Of a stretch of DNA of 44,785 nt, positions 15,849 to 24,068 are shown one piece after another (the stretch's first letter is position 1; each line of letters opens with the position of its first letter). The notes beneath the pieces were generated by a model that did no database searches, was not told the DNA's origin, and saw only the letters and a list, made by a program, of their open reading frames with translations. The translations under genes were made by a program, and so were the position numbers. Source of the DNA: SKLM01 sp964450435 (lineage in GTDB: Bacteria; Chloroflexota; Anaerolineae; B4-G1); assembly GCA_964450435.1 (NCBI GenBank), contig CAYVCX010000015.1:1-44785 (forward strand), written 5' to 3'.

Positions 15849-17015
15849 ATGACCATGTCTGACGATCGCATCTACCTGGATCATTCGGCAACGACGCCGG
15901 TCGACCCCCGGGTGGTGCAGGCAATGGCCCCCTACTGGAACGACATCTTTGGTAACAGCGAGTCCTCCCACGCCTTCGGACGGGAGGGGGCCAGCGCCCT
16001 TGAGCGAGCCCGTCAGAGCATCGCCGACCTGGTTGGCTGCCGGCTTTCCGAGATCGTGTTCACGGGCTCGGGCACTGAGGCCGACAATCTGGCACTGCGG
16101 GGTGTAGCCTGGGCGGCCCGTAAGGCTGGCAGCGGCAACCATATCGTCACTACTCCCGTTGAGCATCACGCCGTGGGTCACACGGTGGGTCAACTGCGCG
16201 ACCTGTTCGGCTTCGAGGTGTCCCAGGTCCCTGTGGACCAATACGGCCTCGTGGACCCCCAAGACATCCAGGATGCCATCCGCCCGGAGACCATCCTGGT
16301 TAGCGTGATAATGGGCAACAATGAGGTCGGCACAGTGCAACGGATGGCTCAAATCGGGCGTGTCTGCCGCGAGCAAGCTGTGCTCTTCCACACCGATGCT
16401 GTACAGGTCCCCGGGAGACTTGCCATCGAGTTGGACAAGATGAACGTAGATCTGATGGCCCTCTCGGGCCACAAGTTCTACGGCCCCAAAGGAGTGGGAC
16501 TCCTCTACGTCCGCCGTGACGTCACCCTCGTGCCGGTGATCACCGGAGGCGATCACGAGCGCGGCCGCCGCCCTGGCACGGTCAACGTAGCCGGCGCCGT
16601 CGGCCTGGCTGCCGCCCTGCAGCTCGCCGAAGAGGAACGGGCGGAGGAGTGCATGCGCTTACTCTCTTTGCGCGACACGCTCATCGAGGGCATTCTGACA
16701 ACCATTCCGGACAGCAGCCTCACGGGTCATCCGACCCATCGCCTGCCCCACCACGCCAGTTTTGCTTTCCGGGACGTCGAGGGCGAATCCATCGTTCAGG
16801 CCCTCGACATGGAGGGAATCGCCGCCAGTTCGGGCGCAGCCTGTGCCGAAGGGGAAGTAGAACCATCGTTCGTGCTCGAAGCGATGGGCTACGCGCCCGA
16901 ATGGAGCACCGGGGGCCTCCGTCTCACACTGGGAAAGCGCAACGACAACAGCGACGTCGCTCGTCTGCTGGAAGTTCTGCCTGGCATTCTTCACCGACTG
17001 CGAGGCGGCACGTAG
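15849..17015 (+). CDS. cysteine desulfurase (NifS/IscS group)
   Basis: A PLP enzyme of 388 residues that takes sulfur from cysteine as a persulfide for Fe-S clusters or tRNA thiolation. The N-terminus YLDHSATTPVDPRV is typical of the group. GSGTEADNLAL binds the cofactor phosphate. The PLP lysine is in SGHKFYGPKGVG (about 194-205), and the catalytic Cys is in SSGAACAEGEVEPS (about 316-329). The start is the ATG at 15849, with GGAGGA 5 nt upstream; a longer frame to 15816 overlaps the promoter. No iscU, iscR or mnmA partner is visible here, so the acceptor is open. It is monocistronic or separated from the next gene by a fresh promoter. Confidence 0.93.
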   Translation: MTMSDDRIYLDHSATTPVDPRVVQAMAPYWNDIFGNSESSHAFGREGASALERARQSIADLVGCRLSEIVFTGSGTEADNLALRGVAWAARKAGSGNHIVTTPVEHHAVGHTVGQLRDLFGFEVSQVPVDQYGLVDPQDIQDAIRPETILVSVIMGNNEVGTVQRMAQIGRVCREQAVLFHTDAVQVPGRLAIELDKMNVDLMALSGHKFYGPKGVGLLYVRRDVTLVPVITGGDHERGRRPGTVNVAGAVGLAAALQLAEEERAEECMRLLSLRDTLIEGILTTIPDSSLTGHPTHRLPHHASFAFRDVEGESIVQALDMEGIAASSGAACAEGEVEPSFVLEAMGYAPEWSTGGLRLTLGKRNDNSDVARLLEVLPGILHRLRGGT

Positions 17016-17251
17016 ACGCACGTCAGCTGTCCCTATGGGACATGGAAACGAGACGTCCAGTACCCCTTCCCACGCCGAAATGCACCGATCGCGCCCCAGG
17101 ACTCGACGGTCAGGGGAGCCCGTTTCTGTTGATCGAGCCTGGAGGTAGATAAGGGAAAGGGTGGGCTGATCCGTCGCCGCGCACCGGGCCGGTTGGACGC
17201 CCGGGCAACGTGTTCGGTGGAGCTAGTATGCCCAGAAAAGGCGGGCGGCAT

Positions 17252-17280
17252 TTGTGAAGCGCCAGATTCCGTGTTATAAT
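17252..17280 (+). promoter_or_regulatory. promoter of the ytxG/ytxH-like pair
   Basis: TTGTGA (17252-17257), 17-nt spacer, TATAAT (17275-17280). The expected start near 17287 is only about 3 nt before the ATG at 17290, so the message may be leaderless. Confidence 0.75.
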
Positions 17281-17289
17281 TCATTGCAT

Positions 17290-17817
17290 ATGGAAAACGA
17301 AACACACGAAGAAACTGCATCCACATCCAAACCGCCCTCCTCGGAGCAGCCGGTCGAGAGGGCGCAGTCGCCGGCAGAAAGGCAAGCCCATCGCTGGCTA
17401 ATCGGCGCCGCGGTCATCGTCGCGCTGCTCCTGATAGGTCTGATCGCGCTGATGGTCTACCTTTCAATCAGCGCATACCAGGCGGCAACAGCTGGCGCTG
17501 CCCCGAGTCCTGGTAGCGTTGTGGTTGGGCTCCTGCGCGATGCAGCCATCATCTTCGTGGCCTTCGAGACCCTGATCATCGGGTTGCTCCTCATTGTCTT
17601 GATGCTGCAGCTGCAATCGCTGATTGTCTTGCTCCGAGATGAGATCAAGCCGATGCTGAAAGCAGCAAACGAGACTGTGACGACAGTGCGTGGCACAACC
17701 GAGTTCGTCAGTCATAACGTCGTCTCACCGGTGATGAAGTGGTCGAGCAGTATAGCAGGCGCGCGTCGCATCCTGAAGGAGATCACTCACCTGCGTAGAG
17801 GCGACGGCGAGACATAG
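17290..17817 (+). CDS. two-span membrane protein, YtxG/DUF948-like
   Basis: A 175-residue membrane protein. A charged N-terminus (1-37) is followed by a first span (about 39-60, GAAVIVALLLIGLIALMVYL) and a second (about 79-105), then a tail of about 65 residues with DEIKPMLKAANETVTTVRGT. The two-span layout and the following ytxH-like gene resemble the Bacillus ytxGH general-stress pair, where YtxG is a DUF948 protein; the family call is tentative. The ATG at 17290 is preferred over an upstream frame because the upstream codons lie inside the promoter. There is no Shine-Dalgarno sequence, in line with a near-leaderless message. Confidence 0.68.
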   Translation: MENETHEETASTSKPPSSEQPVERAQSPAERQAHRWLIGAAVIVALLLIGLIALMVYLSISAYQAATAGAAPSPGSVVVGLLRDAAIIFVAFETLIIGLLLIVLMLQLQSLIVLLRDEIKPMLKAANETVTTVRGTTEFVSHNVVSPVMKWSSSIAGARRILKEITHLRRGDGET

Positions 17818-17873
17818 CTGGCCAAATCGTTTTTGGGGTTAGCAGATTAGCAGATAGGAACAGGAGGTAATCG

Positions 17874-18236
17874 ATGGCTAAGAACAACGGTAGTGAGTTC
17901 GGTGCATTCTTCGCTGGCTTCTTGATGGGCGGGGTGGTTGGCGCTGCTGCCTCCCTGCTCCTGGCCCCTCAGTCGGGGGAGGAGACACGCGAGCAGATCC
18001 GGGAGCGCAGCGTTGAGCTTCGCACGCAGGCAGAAGAGAGCATAGCAGAAGCTCGCGCCAAGGCCGAAGCCGTTGCTGCGGACATCAAGCGCCGGGCAGA
18101 GGAGGCGCAGCTCCGCAGTCAGAAGGTTCTCCAGGAAGCCCAGCAGCAGATGACGAAAGCAGTCGAAGAGACGAAGAGAGCCGCCAAAGAGCTCGAAGAG
18201 GAACCGGTAGGCCAGGAAGAGGAAGAAGCCCTCTAG
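17874..18236 (+). CDS. YtxH domain protein
   Basis: A 120-residue YtxH-family protein (gas-vesicle-protein-like in some databases). The N-terminal glycine-rich membrane segment (about 8-33) has the family's LLLAPQSGEETREQI signature (about 29-43). The remainder is a long Ala/Glu/Lys/Arg-rich amphipathic helix, likely coiled coil, ending in an acidic tail. AGGAGG with a 7-nt spacer precedes the ATG. In Bacillus the homologue is in the sigma-B general stress regulon; function remains unknown. It follows the two-span protein by 56 nt and is closed by a strong terminator. Confidence 0.87.
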   Translation: MAKNNGSEFGAFFAGFLMGGVVGAAASLLLAPQSGEETREQIRERSVELRTQAEESIAEARAKAEAVAADIKRRAEEAQLRSQKVLQEAQQQMTKAVEETKRAAKELEEEPVGQEEEEAL

Positions 18237-18452
18237 CCGGTCCCATTCCAGGACGGAAGAGCGAGAGCCACAAGGAAAGCCGGGCCAAGCTTCGGCAACA
18301 AGCGCTCAGCGGCGAAGGGGGGTCCCGGGGAGAAGTCTGGACCAGCACTGAGGCGCTGTTCCGCGGACGCGCCTCACGTCATCCCATGGTCATGATGATA
18401 ACCTTCGCGCCGCAGCGCGCGGTTCCTCTTCTGTCCGGTGGACCAGAGCGCG

Positions 18453-18486
18453 ACGCCCCTTCGAGTGAAGGGGTGTTCGCTTTTGT
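18453..18486 (+). terminator. intrinsic terminator of the ytxG/ytxH-like unit
   Basis: A 10-bp stem, ACGCCCCTTC (18453-18462) with GAAGGGGTGT (18467-18476), has one G-T pair and a GAGT loop and is followed by TCGCTTTTGT. It ends 18 nt before the convergent NAD(P)HX repair gene. Confidence 0.75.
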
Positions 18487-18503
18487 CGGATACAGCGAAC
18501 CCC

Positions 18504-20165
18504 TCAGGCGATTGCGACGCGCTCGAGAGCGTCCGGCAGGTGCCTCAGCACATCACCGGCCACCATCCCTGCCACGCCGATCGCTTCACGAGCCAGCTCG
18601 CCCGCCAGTCCGTGCACATACGCTCCCGCCGCGGCTGCCTCGAAGGCCCCGAGGCCCTGTGCGCGCAGAGCCACGATGGTCCCGGCTAACACGTCACCGC
18701 TACCGGCCGTCGCTAGTCCGGGATTAGCGAAGGGTTGGATGACGGTCCGCCCATCCGGCCCGGCCACGACCGTATGGGCTCCCTTTAGCACCACCACCTG
18801 TCCCCATTTAGAGGCCTGAGATCGAGCTGCGGCAAGGCGGTCCTCCTGAACCTCCGCCACCGAAGCACCCATCAGGCGCGCCATCTCGCCTGGATGGGGC
18901 GTGAGAATGCTCTGGGGAGGCAGCATCCCTGGCCCGTCCTTAGTCTCCGACAGCACATTAAGACCGTCAGCGTCCACCACTACCGGCGGCAGATGGGGAC
19001 GCCGCGCCGCACTCTCCTCGACACCCAGGAACCCCACAGACCGCCGCTCCTCGCCACTGCCCAGCAGCCTCTCAAAGAAGGCAGCCGTCTCTTCTTCGTG
19101 CCCCAGACCAGGCCCAATCAGAAGTGCATCATACCCATCCAGCTCTTGGCGCAGCACATCTGCACCATCGGGACCGATCACTCCCATCGCGTCAGGCAGC
19201 AGCAGGTAGGTCGCTTCCGCCAGTCCGGCTGCAACGGCGCTGTGAATCACGCCCGGCAGACCCAGCGTAACCAGGCCGACCCCCGCTCGGGTGGCCGAGG
19301 CCCCGGCCAGGTATGCAGCCCCGGTGTAGTTGACCGAGCCAGCCACGATCATCGCTTTGCCAAAGGTGCCCTTGTGGGCATCAGGTTCGCGGCGGGGTAA
19401 CCATTCCTGCACCATTCGGGGGGTGACCACCTCAAGGCTCACCTCCTCCGCCAAGGCCGGATCGATGCCGATGTCCGCAACAATCAGCTCTCCCAGCGCT
19501 CCCCCACCGGGAAAGCGGAAGTGCCCGATCTTGGGGTAGGCAAACGTAACTGTGAGGTCCGCATGAATCGTGCGCCCGTCCAGGTCACCGCTGTCGTAGT
19601 CGAGCCCGGTCGGGCCGTCCACCCCAACGACCAGCAGTTCGTCACGATCCTCCACGGGGCCAGGGGTAAGGCGCTGCAGCTCGGCCGGCTTAGGCTGCCT
19701 GCACTCGTCTACCAGCGCTCCCACCACACCGAGCATCTCGGCCAGCCCGCCCCGCAGCGGCAAACGGGTCCCAGTCCCTAGCAGCGCGTCTATCACCACA
19801 TCGGTTTCGCCCACCAGACCCCGCAGTGCCTGAAACCCCTCATCCTCTTCAGCGAAAGCAGCCTTCGCGTCCCCCTCCAGCACCAGCCGGAAGTTGTCAT
19901 CCTCTCCTGGGCTCCGCTCCTTGTACAGGTAGCACGTCACCCGCGCACCAGCTTCGCTGAGGTAGCGCGCTGCGACGAGCCCGTCGCCGCCGTTGTTCCC
20001 CGGGCCAACCAGGATGAGCACCCGGCTGTCGCGTACGCTGATCTTCTCGCCAACAGCCCGCGCGACGGATCTCCCGGCCCGCTCCATCATCTCGGCGTAT
20101 GAATGCCCGGAGGCATCCGAGGCAGACTCAATTCGCTCCATCTGGTCCACGGTGACGACCTTCAT
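18504..20165 (-). CDS. nnrDE: bifunctional NAD(P)HX epimerase/dehydratase
   Basis: A 553-residue fusion that repairs hydrated NADH and NADPH. The N-terminal YjeF_N (NnrE) epimerase half (about 1-245) has VLILVGPGNNGGDG (about 49-62), DALLGTGTR and the substrate Asp of GVDGPTGLDYDSG. The C-terminal ribokinase-like NnrD half (about 258-553) has KGTFGKAMIVAGS, ARAGVGLVT-like strands, PHPGEMARLMG, VLKGAHTVV and ATAGSGDVLAG, where the catalytic Asp sits. The start is the ATG at 20165, with GGAGG 5 nt upstream, rather than the TTG four codons earlier. It is downstream of secF on the same strand but separated by 185 nt with GC hairpins. Confidence 0.93.
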   Translation of the reverse strand: MKVVTVDQMERIESASDASGHSYAEMMERAGRSVARAVGEKISVRDSRVLILVGPGNNGGDGLVAARYLSEAGARVTCYLYKERSPGEDDNFRLVLEGDAKAAFAEEDEGFQALRGLVGETDVVIDALLGTGTRLPLRGGLAEMLGVVGALVDECRQPKPAELQRLTPGPVEDRDELLVVGVDGPTGLDYDSGDLDGRTIHADLTVTFAYPKIGHFRFPGGGALGELIVADIGIDPALAEEVSLEVVTPRMVQEWLPRREPDAHKGTFGKAMIVAGSVNYTGAAYLAGASATRAGVGLVTLGLPGVIHSAVAAGLAEATYLLLPDAMGVIGPDGADVLRQELDGYDALLIGPGLGHEEETAAFFERLLGSGEERRSVGFLGVEESAARRPHLPPVVVDADGLNVLSETKDGPGMLPPQSILTPHPGEMARLMGASVAEVQEDRLAAARSQASKWGQVVVLKGAHTVVAGPDGRTVIQPFANPGLATAGSGDVLAGTIVALRAQGLGAFEAAAAGAYVHGLAGELAREAIGVAGMVAGDVLRHLPDALERVAIA

Positions 20166-20254
20166 TGCACCCTCCAATCTACCTGCGCGCGGCGGCCCCT
20201 AGACAAAAGGGGGCACCCCAGGTTAGACTGCCAGCGGCGAGCCCCCGCGGAGTC

Positions 20255-20345
20255 GAGGGGCTGCCCCTCATATTGCCTTACCCTTGACGGCATTGCACCC
20301 TGGCTCCAGACCTCTGGTACGCACCCGAACCCCTCCGTGCGGGGT
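20255..20345 (-). other. GC hairpins between secF and the NAD(P)HX repair gene
   Basis: Two inverted repeats lie downstream of secF: GGGGT/ACCCC around a 7-nt loop (20329-20345) and GAGGGG/CCCCTC around CAG or CTG (20255-20269). Neither is followed by a T run, so they are weak terminator candidates. Confidence 0.25.
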
Positions 20346-20350
20346 CTTAC

Positions 20351-21292
20351 CTACGCGCCCACCCCTGCCTGCACTGCGGCCCGTCGTCGAGCGGCCTTAT
20401 CCCAGACCACCAGCAAAGGACCCGCCAACAATACAGCGGAGTACGTCTCGCTGATCATGCCAACCAGCAACACGGAGATGAAAGGCCTCAACGTCGTACC
20501 TCCGAACAGGATGATCGCGATCATAACGAACATCACGTTCAACTGCGTCGCCACCGATCTGTGTATCGTCTCCAGGATCGAACGGTTCACCATCGTCTCA
20601 TACGACTCCGTGGGATACTTGGGGATGTTCTCACGTATACGGTCGAAGACCACGATCTTGTCCTCTACCGAGAACCCGATCACCGTGAGAACCGCGGTGA
20701 GAAAGAGCGCGTCCACCTCCCAACCGGCCACCATACCCATCAACGCATAGAAGCCGAACGAGACCAACAGGTTGTGGCCGAGGCCGGCCACGGTGACGAC
20801 ACCGTAGCGGAACGCCTTCGGCACCCGCCGGAAGGAAAACCACATGAAGATCACGATGACCAGAGAGGCCACCAGGATCGCCAGTCCAGCAGCCCGAGCC
20901 ACCTCAGCACCGACGGCTGGCTCCACCGTGTCGAACGTCAACGCCCCTCGATCGATGCTCCCCACCCGCTCCTCGAGCACCGTCAGCAGGTCCCCCACCT
21001 CATCGGCCGTCACTTCCCTGGTGCGCACCTGCCACCGGTGCTCCTCCGGAGAGCCCAGCTGCTGGACAATCGCGCTCTCCATACCTCGCTCGGCGAACAC
21101 CTCGCGCATCTGGTCCTCGGACACAGGCCCCTCGAAACTGAGTACGAAAATGCTTCCTCCGGTGAAGTCAATGCCGATTCGAAGGGGCTGGCCATATTGC
21201 ACGAAGGAAAGGGTCATGGCTGTCAGACTCAGCGCAACGATGACCCCGGAGAAGATGAAATACCAGCGCCGCTTCTCAACAATATCGAACAT
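20351..21292 (-). CDS. secF: protein translocase subunit SecF
   Basis: A 313-residue RND-like subunit that with SecD uses the proton gradient to pull proteins across the membrane after SecYEG. The N-terminus MFDIVEKRRWYF leads into span 1, then GIDFTGGSIFVL (about 40-51) marks the start of the periplasmic domain. Five further spans follow, with SVEDKIVVFDRIREN (about 216-230) and the SxxTxxT-like stretch replaced by NRSILETIHRSVATQLN. I chose the ATG at 21292 because it sits 2 nt after the secD stop; the frame continues 13 codons upstream into secD. Length and topology are normal for the family. Confidence 0.95.
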   Translation of the reverse strand: MFDIVEKRRWYFIFSGVIVALSLTAMTLSFVQYGQPLRIGIDFTGGSIFVLSFEGPVSEDQMREVFAERGMESAIVQQLGSPEEHRWQVRTREVTADEVGDLLTVLEERVGSIDRGALTFDTVEPAVGAEVARAAGLAILVASLVIVIFMWFSFRRVPKAFRYGVVTVAGLGHNLLVSFGFYALMGMVAGWEVDALFLTAVLTVIGFSVEDKIVVFDRIRENIPKYPTESYETMVNRSILETIHRSVATQLNVMFVMIAIILFGGTTLRPFISVLLVGMISETYSAVLLAGPLLVVWDKAARRRAAVQAGVGA

Positions 21293-21294
21293 AC

Positions 21295-22713
21295 CTACAC
21301 CCCCAAGATCCACTTGCGTGTGGATAGCCAATCTCCGGCCGCGTCTACCAGGTGGAGCACGAACGTGCGCGTGGCGAAGACGGCAGTGAAGAGGTTGATC
21401 GTGACGCCAAGCGCCAGCGTGATGGCAAATCCTTTGACAATGCTGGCCCCGAAGTTCGTGCCAAAGAAAAAGAGTATAGCGGTGACTATGAGCGTTGACA
21501 GCTGGGAGTCCCGGATCGAGGGCCAGGCACGGCGGAAGCCCATCTCCACCGCCCTTGTCAGGCTTCTCCCAACGCGAATCTCTTCCTTCATACGCTCAAA
21601 GATCAAGATATTCGCGTCGACCGCCATGCCCGCCGACAGGATAAACCCGGCGATGCCCGGCAAGGTCAGCGTGACAGGAAGCAACATGAACACCGCGAAG
21701 TTGACCAGCACATAGATGAATAGCGCGATGTCCGCCAGCGCCCCCGGGAGCCGATAATAAACCAGCATAAAGAGCAGCACTACGCTGAGACCGATTACGC
21801 CCGCTCGGACAGACCTTTCCACCGAGCGCTGGCCCAACGTAGCCCCGACCCGATTGAAGCTCTCAACACGAAGCGGCATCGGCAGAGCCCCGTATCGGAG
21901 CTGAATCGCCAGCTGTCGTGCCTCATCAAGGGTAAAAGCCCCTGAGATCGAGCCTTGTCCCCCTGGAATCGGCTCTCGAATCGTCGGACAGGAAATGACG
22001 CTCTTGTCCAGCACAATGCACAAGAACCCGCCGACGTTAGCCGTGGTATACCGGGCGAACGTATCGGCAGCCTCGGGCTTCAACTCAAACGGAATGACGT
22101 ACTGGTTCTCCGGCGTGCGGTCCAATCCAACATTCGCGAGATCCGCCCCCGTGAGAATCGTCTCATAAACCTCATCCGTAGCTGGACTCTGCTCCTGTGC
22201 CGTGCCCGTTGCCGGAGTCGGCGAAGAGCTGCCCGCGACCTCGCCTTCCACCACGGCCTCGGGGCCCCCCAGCGTCGTGGTGATCACCGTGTCGGGAGGA
22301 AGAGGCCTTCCTGCATCGACGAACTCCAGCAGCGCGGTGCCCTGGATGGTCTCGACCGCCTGCTCGGGGTTGTCGATCCCCGGCAGCTCCACGATGATGC
22401 GGCGCTCACCCTGCGCCTGCACCACCGGCTCGGCCAATCCCAGACTGTTCACTCGGTTCTCAACGATGCGGCGAGCAGCTTCCATCGAGCTGCGATCGAA
22501 CTCCTGCCCTGTCGGCGGGTCAGCCGCCAGAAGCACCTTGAGCCCGCCCTGCAAATCGAGCCCCAGGCGCAGGGAGATATCGCGTTGTCCTGCGGGCTGC
22601 CAGAAGAGCAGGTTCTCCAGCCACGAGGGATGGTGGGGGTTCGCAACAATGTAGAGCGAGGCGAGCGCTACGACAGCGATAGCGACCGTGCGCCACGTCT
22701 TAGACTTTCTCAT
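21295..22713 (-). CDS. secD: protein translocase subunit SecD
   Basis: A 472-residue SecD. Span 1 lies near the N-terminus, then comes the family signature RLGLDLQGGLKVLL (about 48-61). The periplasmic P1 region has AARRIVENRVNSLGL and VELPGIDNPEQA. Five C-terminal spans contain ILSAGMAVDANILIFERM (about 360-377), which holds the proton-relay Asp. A Ser/Pro/Thr/Gln-rich insert near 165-185 (SSSPTPATGTAQEQSPA) is looser than in well-studied homologues. The ATG at 22713 has AAAGGA 7 nt upstream. Its leader of about 175 nt starts at a near-perfect promoter and contains a terminator-like hairpin, so expression may be attenuated. secF follows after 2 nt. Confidence 0.95.
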   Translation of the reverse strand: MRKSKTWRTVAIAVVALASLYIVANPHHPSWLENLLFWQPAGQRDISLRLGLDLQGGLKVLLAADPPTGQEFDRSSMEAARRIVENRVNSLGLAEPVVQAQGERRIIVELPGIDNPEQAVETIQGTALLEFVDAGRPLPPDTVITTTLGGPEAVVEGEVAGSSSPTPATGTAQEQSPATDEVYETILTGADLANVGLDRTPENQYVIPFELKPEAADTFARYTTANVGGFLCIVLDKSVISCPTIREPIPGGQGSISGAFTLDEARQLAIQLRYGALPMPLRVESFNRVGATLGQRSVERSVRAGVIGLSVVLLFMLVYYRLPGALADIALFIYVLVNFAVFMLLPVTLTLPGIAGFILSAGMAVDANILIFERMKEEIRVGRSLTRAVEMGFRRAWPSIRDSQLSTLIVTAILFFFGTNFGASIVKGFAITLALGVTINLFTAVFATRTFVLHLVDAAGDWLSTRKWILGV

Positions 22714-22750
22714 AAGGTATCCTTTCGATGCCAAAGAAAACGCCCAGCAT
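22700..22750 (-). CDS. candidate 16-codon leader peptide overlapping the secD start
   Basis: ATG (22750) opens in the loop of the leader hairpin and reads MLGVFFGIERIPYEKV to a TAA 11 nt inside secD, in another frame. AGGAG lies about 12 nt upstream, which is long spacing. The peptide is too short to resemble known export-sensing arrest peptides. It is listed because of its position only. Confidence 0.2.
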   Translation of the reverse strand: MLGVFFGIERIPYEKV

Positions 22751-22761
22751 AATCGCCGAGC
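22732..22761 (-). terminator. terminator-like hairpin in the secDF leader (possible attenuator)
   Basis: On the minus strand GCTCGGC (22761-22755), a GATTAT loop and GCTGGGC (22748-22742) form 7 bp with two G-U pairs, followed by GTTTTCTTT. It lies inside the transcript started at 22896-22923 and 19 nt before secD, where an ordinary terminator would silence the gene. Confidence 0.45.
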
Positions 22762-22895
22762 ACTCCTACTGCGGGTTCACCCTGTGTGAGGAGGTTCCGT
22801 ATGATCGGGTCGAGGCGCAGACCTTCCGAGCACTTCGAGGACCGCTGTTCCCGGTGTCAGCCAGCCTGCCCGCTCTGCTGCCTCAGGAGACAGGC

Positions 22896-22923
22896 ATTAT
22901 AACAGGTCACAGCATCGTGTCAA
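22896..22923 (-). promoter_or_regulatory. secDF promoter
   Basis: On the minus strand a perfect TTGACA (22923-22918), a 16-nt spacer and a perfect TATAAT (22901-22896). It is the best promoter in the window. The start is expected near 22889, giving a leader of about 175 nt. Confidence 0.8.
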
Positions 22924-22943
22924 CGCACAGCCACACCCGGCCT

Positions 22944-23753
22944 TCACGACTCCAGCTTGGAATCGGAGCTGCAGATGCGCGTGCCCAAGTCGGGGTCGTC
23001 CCCCAGCAGGCAGCAGGTCAACAACCCTGGCCGCATGCCTGTGAGGATGTGTATCGTCGTCTGAGGATGCCGCTGCGCCACGTCGCCCATACGTCGCACT
23101 TTGTCCAGCATGCCGCCGGTAACATCTGCGCCTCGAGCACCGGTCAGCACGTCGCTCAGCTCGTCCACGCTCGACGGTGTGATCCGGGGAACAGGTTCGC
23201 CGTCCGGCCCCAGAACCCCAGCCACCTCGCTCAGCAGCAGGATGCGGTCCGGCTCAAGCTCCGCAGCCAAATACACGAATAGATCTTCCGTCGACACAAT
23301 AGTGCCCCCGCGGACATCGTCGAGCGCCACGTCGCCGTACACAAGCGGCACCAGGCCGTGGGACAACGCCACCCCCATCAGACCTGTCTCCAGGTGGACC
23401 AATTCTCCGTCGTGGCAGCGAGCCGAGGCCGACGGCTGGAAGCTCCACACGGGAACCCCGGCCTCGAGCAAGGCATCCGTGACCAGACAGTTCAAGCGCG
23501 CAGCGGCCGCGGCCACCTCGGCGAAACCAATCCACTCGGTCGGCGTGCTGACCCCCTCACGGGTGCCGTAAGGTTCCGCAGCCCAATGCCCAAAGGAGCC
23601 AGAGCCGTGACCGACCACCAGGCGTATGTCCGGCTCCAGTTCGAGCGACCGGCGAATCTCTCCCGCCAGACGGACGATGACTTCGTGGCGAGCCGTATAC
23701 GCCCGGCTCTTGTCGGTGATGAGCGATCCACCGAGCTTTACAAACTGGAGCAT
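22944..23753 (-). CDS. isopentenyl phosphate kinase
   Basis: A 269-residue amino-acid-kinase-fold protein. It starts with FVKLGGSLITDK (Lys6 and the Gly-Gly loop), and the diagnostic segment GHGSGSFGH (48-56) ends in His56, the conserved catalytic His that marks isopentenyl phosphate kinase and separates it from glutamate 5-kinase and UMP kinase. Later motifs are YGDVALDDVRGGTIVSTED (about 140-158), the ATP-side LSEVAGVLG and DVTGGMLDKV. It makes IPP from isopentenyl phosphate, the last step of the alternative mevalonate route known in archaea and demonstrated in Roseiflexus (Chloroflexota). GGAGG precedes the ATG by about 12 nt. A gap of 315 nt separates it from the acyl-CoA dehydrogenase. 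Confidence 0.9.
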   Translation of the reverse strand: MLQFVKLGGSLITDKSRAYTARHEVIVRLAGEIRRSLELEPDIRLVVGHGSGSFGHWAAEPYGTREGVSTPTEWIGFAEVAAAAARLNCLVTDALLEAGVPVWSFQPSASARCHDGELVHLETGLMGVALSHGLVPLVYGDVALDDVRGGTIVSTEDLFVYLAAELEPDRILLLSEVAGVLGPDGEPVPRITPSSVDELSDVLTGARGADVTGGMLDKVRRMGDVAQRHPQTTIHILTGMRPGLLTCCLLGDDPDLGTRICSSDSKLES

Positions 23754-24068
23754 AATCGTAAGGCCCTCCGGCAGTTCTCCCGGGCCAGGGTAGCGAGTTC
23801 CCGCAACTCAGGAAGCCTGATCACCCATCGCCCACGCGGCGCCACGAGACGCCGAAAAAGGACCAGACGGACCTGTGGGGCAGCAGACACTCGTGAGCGT
23901 CAGATTGGCCCGGCCTCCAGCGCGCGGTTGTCCGCCCACCCCTCCTTCAACCTCCAATCCAGAAAGAGTAATTCCCGCCAGTCACACCAAGCACCACACC
24001 ACCCCTAACCCGGAGCCCAGCTTCTGATCGACACTCCCACTTCCCCACGTGCCGCAACCGACATTCCG
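23754..24068. other. gene-free 315-nt stretch
   Basis: Between the acyl-CoA dehydrogenase stop and the isopentenyl phosphate kinase start I see no credible frame, no clear promoter hexamer pair and no terminator with a T run. The only recognisable element is the GGAGG of the kinase at the left end. Confidence 0.5.

Noticed and set aside
17028..17042. TGTCCC-TAT-GGGACA hairpin after the cysteine desulfurase gene as a terminator
   Set aside because: The stem is perfect but short, and no T run follows.
22765..22850. Possible leader peptide starting at GTG near 22834 (MLGRSAPRPDHTEPPHTG) as a RAPP-type arrest peptide for secDF
   Set aside because: There is no ribosome site, no signal-like hydrophobic stretch and no true RAPP motif; the frame is only 18 codons long.
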